Origin: Paenibacillus sp. V4I7
Lineage (GTDB): Bacteria > Bacillota > Bacilli > Paenibacillales > NBRC-103111
Direction: 5' to 3'
Length of the DNA: 64,000 nt
Assembly: GCF_030817275.1 (NCBI RefSeq)
Contig: NZ_JAUSZD010000002.1
Coordinates: forward strand, 7,238,001 to 7,302,000
Under the pieces are notes generated by a model. That model saw only the letters and a program-made list of their open reading frames with translations, did no database searches and was not told where the DNA came from. Shown here piece after piece: positions 26,140-33,645 of this stretch. Numbering within the stretch: position 1 is the stretch's first letter; every line of letters starts with the position of its first letter. Position numbers and translations under genes: made by a program.

Positions 26140-26157
26140 GATTAGGAGCTAGTTCGA

Positions 26158-28128
26158 ATGCCGAAGTTCCTTTTGAAGCGGTGGCACGGTCAACATATCG
26201 TGTGGATTTTCGTCCTACTCATCATTTTGACAGCCATTATTTATATGTTCAAATGGTGGCTGGGCCTTACAGCCTTCCTGATCTGTGGTGTATTAGCTTA
26301 CTTTACGCTGCAAGCGGAGACTGCTTTTCGTAGAGAATTAAATACGTACGTCGGAACGATTACACATCGGGTAAAAAAAGCGGGCAATGAAGTCATGAGT
26401 GGCCTTCCCATCGGCATTATTTTATATAATGAAGAGAAGCGCATCGAATGGCACAACCCTTTTGTAGCAAAAATGCTTGAGAAGGATTCGGTCATTGGCG
26501 AGTCGCTATTTGAGTTCTTCCCAGATCTGAAAAGCAAAAAGGACAAAAACGACAAAAGTGACAAGCTGGAGCTGTCCATTGGAAAGTTTATTTATCAAGT
26601 ATGGATTCGGCCTGAGGAGCGGCTGCTTTATTTCCGTGAAATAACGGAGCAAGCGATTTTGGCGAAGAAGTATGAAGATGAGAAAACAGCGATCGGCATC
26701 GTAATGATGGATAATCTAGAGGAGTCGACGCAAGGTCTCGATGATCAGACCCGCAGTATTATGCTGGCTAAGGTGACTGGTGAGATTACCGAATGGGCTC
26801 AGAAGTATCAGATCTATTTGCGCCGGACGTCGTCGGATCGTTTCCTTATTCTGATGGATCAGAAGGCTTTGCGCCAACTGGAACAAACGCGTTTTGAGAT
26901 CCTGGATGAAGTGCGGGACTTGACGATTGAAAATAAGCTTCCTTTGACGCTTAGTATTGGGATCGCCTCAGGAGCTGAGCAGCTCATGGAACTTGGTCAA
27001 ATGGCACAGATGGGACTAGATATGTCACTCGGCCGCGGCGGCGATCAGGTAACGGTCAAAGTCGGGCAGCGACTTTCCTTTTATGGCGGAAGAACGAATG
27101 CGGTTGAGAAGCGTACGCGGGTTCGAGCTAGAGTCATTTCTCACGCTTTGCGTGATCTAATGAAGGATAGCGATAAAGTGATCATCATGGGTCATCGGTT
27201 CCCTGATATGGACTCCGTTGGCGCAGCGATTGGTGTCTTGAAGGCTGTACAGGTTGTCGGGAAGGAAGGCTACATTGTACTGGAGGGCGTCAATCCTTCG
27301 ATTCAGAAGGTGATGGAGACGATTGCTGCCGATGAGCGGCTGCATCGTTGGTTCATTACGCCGGAACAGGCGATGCAGATTACGACACAGCGCTCGCTGG
27401 CGGTTGTTTTGGACACACATAAGGCGTCCATGGTAGCCGAACCTAAGCTGCTGCAGCAGACACACAGGGTCGTGGTGGTCGATCACCATCGCCGTAGTGA
27501 GGAGTTCATCCATGATGCGATACTGGTTTATATGGAGCCGTATGCTTCTTCAACGTGTGAGCTTGTGACGGAGCTGCTTCAATATATCAATGAGAAGCTA
27601 ACCATGGAAGTGTTGGAAGCAACGATGCTGCTGGCTGGGATCGTGGTGGATACGAAGAGTTTCAGCCTCCGTACAGGAGCAAGAACCTTCGAAGCGGCAT
27701 CCTATTTGCGCCGAAATGGTGCTGATTCCTCTTTAATCCAGCGATTGCTGAAGGAAGATCTCGATTCGTATATCGAGAGAGCAGAGGTCATAAAACTTAC
27801 AGAAACGATTTACGAGCATATCGCATTGGCAGTTGCTGAGCCAAATCGCAAATATTCTCAGTTGATGATTGCGCAAGTAGCTGATACATTGTTGAATATG
27901 ACGAATATTATGGCATCCTTTGTCATCGCCGAACGACCGGACGGATTGATCGGGATTAGCGCAAGATCGCTAGGACAGATGAACGTTCAGATCGTTATGG
28001 AGCGTCTGGGCGGAGGCGGGCATTTAACGAATGCAGCTACGCAGATAGATGGCACTTTAGAGGAAGCAACGAATCGATTGAAGAAAGTACTTGAGGAAAT
28101 GCAGGAAGAGGAGGGACTTTTCGAATGA
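26158..28128 (+). CDS. gdpP: Cyclic-di-AMP phosphodiesterase GdpP
   Basis: GdpP hydrolyses cyclic di-AMP to pApA, controlling potassium, cell-wall and antibiotic responses. The 656-residue product has two N-terminal membrane segments (about 12-30 and 33-50) and a PAS-like domain (about 75-170). A degenerate GGDEF domain spans about 175-305, with no GGDEF motif. A DHH domain has GHRFPDMDSVGAAIG (about 341-355) and VVVDHH (about 440), and a DHHA1 end has GGGGHLTNAAT. The start of rplI overlaps its stop by four bases. All catalytic motifs are present. Confidence 0.95.
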   Translation: MPKFLLKRWHGQHIVWIFVLLIILTAIIYMFKWWLGLTAFLICGVLAYFTLQAETAFRRELNTYVGTITHRVKKAGNEVMSGLPIGIILYNEEKRIEWHNPFVAKMLEKDSVIGESLFEFFPDLKSKKDKNDKSDKLELSIGKFIYQVWIRPEERLLYFREITEQAILAKKYEDEKTAIGIVMMDNLEESTQGLDDQTRSIMLAKVTGEITEWAQKYQIYLRRTSSDRFLILMDQKALRQLEQTRFEILDEVRDLTIENKLPLTLSIGIASGAEQLMELGQMAQMGLDMSLGRGGDQVTVKVGQRLSFYGGRTNAVEKRTRVRARVISHALRDLMKDSDKVIIMGHRFPDMDSVGAAIGVLKAVQVVGKEGYIVLEGVNPSIQKVMETIAADERLHRWFITPEQAMQITTQRSLAVVLDTHKASMVAEPKLLQQTHRVVVVDHHRRSEEFIHDAILVYMEPYASSTCELVTELLQYINEKLTMEVLEATMLLAGIVVDTKSFSLRTGARTFEAASYLRRNGADSSLIQRLLKEDLDSYIERAEVIKLTETIYEHIALAVAEPNRKYSQLMIAQVADTLLNMTNIMASFVIAERPDGLIGISARSLGQMNVQIVMERLGGGGHLTNAATQIDGTLEEATNRLKKVLEEMQEEEGLFE

Positions 28129-28574
28129 AAGTCATTTTACTAAAAGACGTAAAAGGCCAAGGTAAGAAGGGCGAAGTGAAAGAAGTATCTGAGGGCTACG
28201 CACAGAATTTCCTAATCGCGCAGGGACTTGCTGCTCCAGCTACACAAGGAACCGTTAAGGTGCTGGATAATCAGAAAAAAGCCGAGCAGCGCCGCAAGGA
28301 TCAAGAAAAAGCCGATGCTCAAGCACTCGGTGAGAAGCTTGGTGAAATGACCGTTCAAATCAAGGCGAAAGCCGGTGAAGGTGGACGTCTATTCGGAGCC
28401 ATCCCTAGCAAGCAAATCGCAGAGATTCTAGAGAAGCAGTACAAGATCGTAATCGATAAGCGCAAAATCGTGCTGGAAGATCCAATTCGTACACTTGGTG
28501 TGACGAAGGTTGCTGTGAAGCTGCACAGTGAAGTAACGGCTAGCTTGAACGTGCACGTGACGGAAGAGAAGTAA
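28125..28574 (+). CDS. rplI: 50S ribosomal protein L9
   Basis: L9 binds 23S rRNA at domain V and helps keep the reading frame. The 149-residue product has the N-terminal RNA-binding domain (MKVILLKDVKGQGKKGEVKEV), a long helix rich in Lys, Gln and Glu (about 42-75), and the C-terminal domain (GEGGRLFGAIPSKQIAEIL). It overlaps gdpP by four bases. Confidence 0.97.
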   Translation: MKVILLKDVKGQGKKGEVKEVSEGYAQNFLIAQGLAAPATQGTVKVLDNQKKAEQRRKDQEKADAQALGEKLGEMTVQIKAKAGEGGRLFGAIPSKQIAEILEKQYKIVIDKRKIVLEDPIRTLGVTKVAVKLHSEVTASLNVHVTEEK

Positions 28575-28589
28575 GAAGCGGAGTGACGG

Positions 28590-28657
28590 GCGTTCCGGAG
28601 TAAGAGAGAACAGCGTTACAGAGCAAGAGAAAAATGCGTTACGGAGAAAGAACATGG
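28590..28657 (+). repeat. Three tandem 23-bp repeats
   Basis: Units start at 28590, 28613 and 28636, exactly 23 bp apart, with the pattern GCGTT-M-C-R-GAG-N-AAGAGA. They follow rplI by 15 bases and lie before a terminator hairpin. Confidence 0.7.
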
Positions 28658-28666
28658 ATGCAGGTT

Positions 28667-28692
28667 AGAGTCCCTTGGAGGGGCTCTTATCT
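28667..28692 (+). terminator. Terminator of the yybS-gdpP-rplI operon
   Basis: AGAGTCCC pairs with GGGGCTCT (28667-28674 and 28680-28687) around TTGGA, with a T-containing 3' flank. Confidence 0.65.
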
Positions 28693-29189
28693 ATTGTGAG
28701 GTTATACCGCGGTTAGTGAATCTACGAGGTAATTTTCGTAGTTTACTTCGAGGTATTTTATTAGATGTCTGTAGAGATATTTAAGAGTTTAGAGAGCGTA
28801 AGAGAGTTTAAGAGATCAAAGAGTGAAGTTTAAAGCGTAAAGTGCAACCTGAAATGATAGATTAGCTGGTTGTGCCACTTCTAGGCACCAAATTAGATAC
28901 CTAATAGCCCAATATCCAGAGTACTTGGAGTAGCAAACTGTTCGATCATGCGGCGGAAACTTAGGAATTGGTAAGGTTCCTAGCGTATGAAGTTGCTGAA
29001 ATAGGACGAATAACGGTCTGTAGACGCAGTCACTAGTTCGTTGAGTTTGAAATGAAAGATAGATTAGTAGTTTAAGCAGAAGACTAAAAGATGAACCATG
29101 GATGATAGAAAGCGATTGAAGAGTTTCTCATCCATTTGTGATGCAAGCCTATTAAACTAACTAACGAAAAGAAAGGCGGGTACAGCAGC
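28693..29189. other. 497-bp gene-free leader of dnaB with small hairpins
   Basis: No convincing gene is present. Visible structure includes GTGCC-ACTTCTA-GGCAC near 28873-28889 and TAGGAA / TTCCTA (28962-28967, 28977-28982). Repeated GAG/AAG runs lie near 28770-28830. The dnaB promoter must lie here or inside it, but no clear box was assigned. Confidence 0.5.
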
Positions 29190-30554
29190 ATGAGCGGAGA
29201 TAATATGTTTATGGATCGTGTACCCCCACAAAATATAGAAGCCGAGCAAGCCGTACTCGGTGCTATTTTGATTCACGGCGAAGCCTTGATTACCGCCATG
29301 GAGCGGATATCAAGCGACGACTTCTATCGTGGTACACATCAACGCATCTTCGAGTCGATCGTAGAACTCGCAGAAGAGCAGGAGCCCGTCGACCTGATCA
29401 CGCTCACATCGCGCCTACAGAACAAGCAGCAGCTTGAAGAGATTGGCGGCGTGACGTATCTTTCTGAGTTGGCTAATGCGGTGCCAACAGCAGCAAACAT
29501 TGACTACTACGCAGCTATCGTCGAGGAGAAGTCAATGTTGCGCCGCCTTATCCGCACGGCGACCCAAATCGTCTCCAATGGCTATGCCAATGAGGACGAT
29601 GTAGGGTCAATGCTCAGCGAGGCGGAGGCGAAGATCCTTGAGATCTCGCAGCGCCGCAGCTCAAGCGGATTCGTGGTTATTCGCGATGTGCTCATGGAAG
29701 TATTCGAGAAAGTGGAGCAGCTTTACTCGAATAAGGGAGGGTCAACGGGGATCCCTTCGGGCTTCATTGACCTGGACAAGATGACGTCCGGCTTCCAGCG
29801 TTCGGACCTTGTTATCTTGGCCGCCCGTCCTTCCGTAGGTAAGACCGCGTTCGCGCTGAACGTTGCGCAGAACGTTGGCGTGCGGGCCAAGGAAACCGTC
29901 GCCATCTTCTCCCTGGAGATGGGCGCGGCGCAGCTCGTACAGCGTATGATCTGCGCGGAAGCGAACGTCGATGCCAACCGCATGCGGACAGGGTATCTCG
30001 AGGGCGACGACTGGGAGAAGCTGACGATGGCGATTGGCGCTTTGTCCGAAGCGAACATCTACATCGATGATTCACCATCGATTACGGTCGCGGACATCCG
30101 CGCGAAGTGCCGTCGTCTGCAGCAGGAGAAGGGGCTCGGCATGATCCTCATCGACTACCTGCAGCTGATTGCCGGCCGCGGCAAAGGCGATAACCGTCAG
30201 CAGGAGGTCTCTGAGATCTCCCGTACGCTGAAGCAAATTGCGCGTGAGCTCAACGTTCCGGTCATCGCGCTCTCGCAGCTGAGCCGGGGTGTAGAGCAGC
30301 GGCAAGACAAGCGTCCGATGATGTCTGACCTTAGGGAATCGGGTTCCATCGAGCAAGATGCCGACATCGTAGCGTTCCTCTACCGGGACGATTACTACGA
30401 TAAGGAATCCGAGAAGAAGAATATTATCGAAATTATTATTGCTAAGCAGCGGAACGGTCCTGTAGGAACCGTAGAGCTTGCTTTCTTGAAGCAATTTAAT
30501 AAGTTCGTGAATATGGATCGAAGTCACCAAGAAGCAGCAGCCGCGCAGTATTGA
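29190..30554 (+). CDS. dnaB: Replicative DNA helicase (DnaB family)
   Basis: This hexameric 5'-3' helicase unwinds the fork (called DnaC in Bacillus subtilis). The 454-residue product has the N-terminal primase-interaction domain (VPPQNIEAEQAVLGAILIHG), a linker, and a RecA-like C-domain. That domain has Walker A AARPSVGKTAFALN, MILIDYLQLI (Walker B) and the arginine-containing SRGVEQRQDKRP region. The middle of the gene (about 29550-30340) is clearly richer in G+C than its ends. ATG 29190 follows GAAAGGCGGG. A terminator overlaps its stop codon. Confidence 0.97.
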   Translation: MSGDNMFMDRVPPQNIEAEQAVLGAILIHGEALITAMERISSDDFYRGTHQRIFESIVELAEEQEPVDLITLTSRLQNKQQLEEIGGVTYLSELANAVPTAANIDYYAAIVEEKSMLRRLIRTATQIVSNGYANEDDVGSMLSEAEAKILEISQRRSSSGFVVIRDVLMEVFEKVEQLYSNKGGSTGIPSGFIDLDKMTSGFQRSDLVILAARPSVGKTAFALNVAQNVGVRAKETVAIFSLEMGAAQLVQRMICAEANVDANRMRTGYLEGDDWEKLTMAIGALSEANIYIDDSPSITVADIRAKCRRLQQEKGLGMILIDYLQLIAGRGKGDNRQQEVSEISRTLKQIARELNVPVIALSQLSRGVEQRQDKRPMMSDLRESGSIEQDADIVAFLYRDDYYDKESEKKNIIEIIIAKQRNGPVGTVELAFLKQFNKFVNMDRSHQEAAAAQY

Positions 30555-30568
30555 CGGCTGCTTTTTTT
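30536..30568 (+). terminator. Intrinsic terminator at the end of dnaB
   Basis: The stem AGCAGCCG / CGGCTGCT (30536-30543 and 30555-30562) is followed by six T. The left arm is within the last dnaB codons. Confidence 0.9.
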
Positions 30569-30647
30569 AATTTTCAGAGGGCTAACCTATTAGTTTGCGC
30601 AATATCCGAACGATTATACGGGCACCTGTGTAATTGTTCGTTTTTAA

Positions 30648-30676
30648 TTGACTTTGCTCAGGGGGACTGCTACACT
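30648..30676 (+). promoter_or_regulatory. Promoter of the purA leader
   Basis: A -35 box TTGACT (30648-30653) and a -10 box TACACT (30671-30676) are separated by exactly 17 bp. Transcription is expected near 30682-30684, the base of a long hairpin. Confidence 0.75.
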
Positions 30677-30681
30677 AGAGA

Positions 30682-30990
30682 CGGTGAAAAAAACCTTGGT
30701 CGAATGCCTGCTTTTCGCAAGGCAACTTCGAGATAAGGTCGTTTTTCATGCCGTAAGGTAGGTTCACTTCCTGCAGATGACTGCCGAAGAAACCTGGATG
30801 TTCCTTTGCGGTGAGTAAGCCCTCTGAACCGGTTCGCCAAGTATGCAACGGTGTATAGAGGTATTTGCATCGCCAGAGGGAAAGTACGATGGACGCTAGA
30901 CGCTTTAGCGCTTTAATGAAGTCCAACTTCTCTCTGTGGTACTAAAAGCCATAACGGCTCATTATGGGTGATTCGTCACCGTACGGAGGT
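30682..30990 (+). ncRNA. Structured 5' leader RNA upstream of purA (unassigned)
   Basis: About 300 bases between a sigma-A-type promoter and purA fold into clear helices. The first is a long hairpin over 30682-30753 with successive helices CGG/CCG, TGAAAAA/TTTTTCA, ACCTT/AAGGT, TCGAA/TTCGA and TGCCT/AGGCA. The next is CCCTCTG / CAGAGGG (30820-30826, 30874-30880) enclosing ATGCAA / TTGCAT (30843-30848, 30865-30870). Then come AGCC-ATAAC-GGCT and GGTGA-TTCG-TCACC just before the ribosome-binding site. I do not recognise it as a known riboswitch, T-box or 6S RNA. It could be a cis-regulatory leader or a separate small RNA. Confidence 0.6.
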
Positions 30991-30998
30991 AAGTGCAT

Positions 30999-32285
30999 AT
31001 GTCAACGGTTGTTGTTGTCGGTACGCAATGGGGAGATGAAGGGAAAGGGAAAATCACGGATTTCTTAGCGGAATCTGCTGAGGTCGTTGCTCGTTATCAA
31101 GGTGGTAACAACGCAGGCCATACGATCATTATTAGCGGGAAGAAATATAAGCTAACGATGATTCCCTCAGGTATTTTTTACAAAGATAAAGCTTGTGTAA
31201 TCGGGAATGGCATGGTTATTAACCCGGCTGCGCTCATTGAAGAAATTAACTACATTCATGATAATGGTTTTACGACGACGAACCTTAACATCAGTGACCG
31301 CGCGCATGTCATTATGCCGTATCATTTATTGATGGATGGTCTGGAAGAAGATCGTAAAGGTGATAGCAAAATTGGTACGACCCGCAAAGGGATCGGACCT
31401 TGTTATATGGATAAAGCAGCTCGTAATGGTATTCGTATCGCTGATCTGATGGACGCGGAAGAGTTTGAATTTAAGCTTAGACGCATCGTTGCAGAGAAAA
31501 ATGTTGTGATTGAGCAAGTTTACGGTTCACAGGGTCTTGATGTAGAACCAATTCTCAAAGAATATCTCGAGTACGCTGAAGTCATTCGTCCATATGTAAC
31601 GGATACGTCGGTTGTATTGAACCAATACATTGATCAAGGGCGCAGGGTATTGTTTGAAGGCGCACAAGGCGTTATGTTGGATATCGACCAAGGTACATAT
31701 CCGTATGTTACCTCCTCGAACCCAACCGCAGGTGGTGTATGCATCGGTTCTGGTGTAGGCCCAACGAAGATCCACAACATCATCGGTGTGGCAAAAGCGT
31801 ACACGACGCGTGTCGGCGATGGCCCGTTCCCTACAGAACTGGACAATGAAATCGGTGCTTGGATTCGTGAAAAAGGCTTTGAATACGGTACAGTAACAGG
31901 TCGTCCACGTCGTGTTGGTTGGTTCGACAGCGTTGTTGTTCGTCACGCAAGACGCGTTAGCGGAATCACAGGCTTGTCCCTTAATTCCATTGACGTTCTG
32001 ACTGGTCTTGAAACGGTGAAAATTTGCACTGGCTACATGTACCGCGGCGAGTTAATTGAGCACTACCCAGCTAGCCTGAAAGCTATCTCCGAGTGTGAAG
32101 CTGTATATGAAGAGCTTCCAGGTTGGACAGAAGATGTAACTGGCGCACGTACGTTGAGCGATCTGCCTGAGAACGCCAGACATTATGTGGAGCGTGTTTC
32201 CCAACTGACAGGTATTCCAATCGCGATCTTCTCCGTAGGTCGTAACCGTGAGCAAACGAACCTAGTTCGTCCAATCTACGCTTAA
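30999..32285 (+). CDS. purA: Adenylosuccinate synthetase
   Basis: PurA joins IMP and aspartate with GTP to form adenylosuccinate in AMP synthesis. The 428-residue product begins MSTVVVVGTQWGDEGKGKI with the GDEGKGK phosphate loop. It has the GGNNAGHT block, TRKGIGPCYMDKAARNGIR and the C-terminal VGRNREQT. ATG 30999 is nine bases after ACGGAGG. A GTG two codons upstream is too close to that site. A structured leader precedes it and a long-stem terminator follows, so it is probably monocistronic. Confidence 0.97.
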   Translation: MSTVVVVGTQWGDEGKGKITDFLAESAEVVARYQGGNNAGHTIIISGKKYKLTMIPSGIFYKDKACVIGNGMVINPAALIEEINYIHDNGFTTTNLNISDRAHVIMPYHLLMDGLEEDRKGDSKIGTTRKGIGPCYMDKAARNGIRIADLMDAEEFEFKLRRIVAEKNVVIEQVYGSQGLDVEPILKEYLEYAEVIRPYVTDTSVVLNQYIDQGRRVLFEGAQGVMLDIDQGTYPYVTSSNPTAGGVCIGSGVGPTKIHNIIGVAKAYTTRVGDGPFPTELDNEIGAWIREKGFEYGTVTGRPRRVGWFDSVVVRHARRVSGITGLSLNSIDVLTGLETVKICTGYMYRGELIEHYPASLKAISECEAVYEELPGWTEDVTGARTLSDLPENARHYVERVSQLTGIPIAIFSVGRNREQTNLVRPIYA

Positions 32286-32330
32286 TCATAACCAAATAAG
32301 GCGAAATGTTCGCTTTTCCTGAATAACTTA

Positions 32331-32373
32331 AGAAATCCTCTAGGCTGTTTACAGCTTAGAGGATTTCTTTTTT
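32331..32373 (+). terminator. Intrinsic terminator after purA
   Basis: The 12-bp stem AGAAATCCTCTA / TAGAGGATTTCT, extended by an inner GCTGT / ACAGC, is followed by T residues. Confidence 0.9.
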
Positions 32374-32454
32374 ATCAAAAAGGGATTTAATGGAGATGAT
32401 TTCGTCAATACTGGGAGGGAGGAACATGATTTTGCGCCAGGAGTGATAGCGAGT

Positions 32455-33117
32455 ATGAAAATAATAGCATGGTTAAGTAAGATCGTCATTGGAACAGTCC
32501 TGATTACATCGATTTCGATGTTTACGACATGGTATGTTGTAAACATGTATGTGGAGGATATTTTTCGACAATATCAGATCCCAGCTTTGGGTAAAAAGGT
32601 TCAATTTAACGAATTTGCTGCAAGATTGGCGGGGGAGCTGAATATAGTTATGCGTAGAGACGGGGGGAAGCAAGCTGCCCCATCTGAAAGCCCTGCACCT
32701 ACGAAGCCTGTTCCTAGTCTCAACCCGTCTGGAAGCCTATCTAGCCCTAGTCCAAACGATCAACTTCCCACAAGTGGAGTTAGTTCTAATGACGGTGATG
32801 ATGCTTCCCAAGGAGCCAAGGATGATGCCGTAGCCGTTATGGGAAGAGCGCGAAGTGAAGCGAACGAGCAGAAAAAGGAACTCGTCATGTCGACGGAGGA
32901 TTTTGCCAAAAAGAAAGAAGCACTCTCTAGCGACGATAAGATGAAAATATTTTCTCTAGTTGTTGCCAAGCTGCCGCAAAGTGACGTGCAGAATCTATCC
33001 GTTTTGCTCGAAGATGGGATTACCACAGAGGAGTTAAAGCAAGTCAATGACACGCTTAAAAAGCACTTAAGTGAGAAGGAATTGAAGCAGCTTACAGATA
33101 TCCTAAGCAAGTATTAA
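32455..33117 (+). CDS. Membrane-anchored protein of unknown function
   Basis: The 220-residue protein has one N-terminal membrane segment (about 5-27), then a short region. A Pro/Ser/Asn-rich linker spans about 75-125, and a C-terminal charged helical domain (about 130-220) contains DDKMKIFSLVVAKLPQSDVQ and KQLTDILSKY. No family is recognised. ATG 32455 is preceded by AGGAGTGA, which lies inside a tiny upstream frame (32426-32446). Its last four bases overlap the convergent gene that ends at 33114. Confidence 0.72.
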   Translation: MKIIAWLSKIVIGTVLITSISMFTTWYVVNMYVEDIFRQYQIPALGKKVQFNEFAARLAGELNIVMRRDGGKQAAPSESPAPTKPVPSLNPSGSLSSPSPNDQLPTSGVSSNDGDDASQGAKDDAVAVMGRARSEANEQKKELVMSTEDFAKKKEALSSDDKMKIFSLVVAKLPQSDVQNLSVLLEDGITTEELKQVNDTLKKHLSEKELKQLTDILSKY

Positions 33118-33374
33118 TGGAGTTGTCCGCCGTATTTGATAATCGTATCCTCAGCTTGGCGATAGCGTGACTTCTCAACACTTACCATGAGTGCAAAGGA
33201 AGGCTCAGCAGCAAAGCTGTCTACGGATTGAATGAAGCTGTCAGCTTGTTGATCAGAACTAGGTACTACGCCATTATCGAATTTGATATCTAGTACACCT
33301 TGTAGTTTAAGTACTTCAGCCGCTTGCTCTAAATTATCCCTATTTTGGAATGTGGCCGCCAAATTAACTTCCAT
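33114..33374 (-). CDS. Small conserved-looking protein, function unknown
   Basis: The 86-residue protein MEVNLAATFQNRDNLEQAAE to YGGQLH has an alternating strand-helix pattern. It suggests a ferredoxin-like alpha-beta fold, somewhat like the small stress-induced YflT-type proteins, but this is not certain. Its ATG has an AAAGGGGA site upstream. It is convergent with the previous gene, overlapping by four bases. Confidence 0.66.
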   Translation of the reverse strand: MEVNLAATFQNRDNLEQAAEVLKLQGVLDIKFDNGVVPSSDQQADSFIQSVDSFAAEPSFALMVSVEKSRYRQAEDTIIKYGGQLH

Positions 33375-33544
33375 CGTTGATGTCCCCTTTCAATTTTCAT
33401 GCTAATTCGTCAATCCTTGGAGCAATGCGCATAATCTCTTGGATTTTCATACAAAAAATTGAATTTTTAGTGCCTTCTTTTGGTGATGGACACGAATCTA
33501 TCACATGGATTTCGAGTATTTTGTTGAAATAGGCAGAGAAAGTG

Positions 33545-33593
33545 TGTTAAATTTAACAAAAGGCTGACATCCTTTATGGATATTATGTCTAAT
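33545..33593 (+). promoter_or_regulatory. Promoter with adjacent perfect palindrome (M23 gene)
   Basis: The 14-bp perfect palindrome TGTTAAATTTAACA (33545-33558) sits five bases before a -35-like CTGACA (33564-33569). A -10-like TCTAAT (33588-33593) follows after 18 bp. It is a possible operator for the downstream endopeptidase gene. Confidence 0.45.
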
Positions 33594-33645
33594 CAAGGTT
33601 TATTTATGTATCTACGGATGCAAAACCGTTCAAAGGGAGAAGATC

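Noticed and set aside
28590..28657. 23-bp repeats as a CRISPR array
   Set aside because: Units are directly contiguous with no spacers, and there are no cas genes.
29812..30530. Long minus-strand frames in the GC-rich part of dnaB
   Set aside because: Arise from codon bias of dnaB; no start signals or family patterns.
30682..30990. purA leader as a known riboswitch, T-box or 6S RNA
   Set aside because: No purine-riboswitch core, no T-box GGGTGGAACCGCG-like sequence and no 6S signature could be seen; left as unassigned structured RNA.
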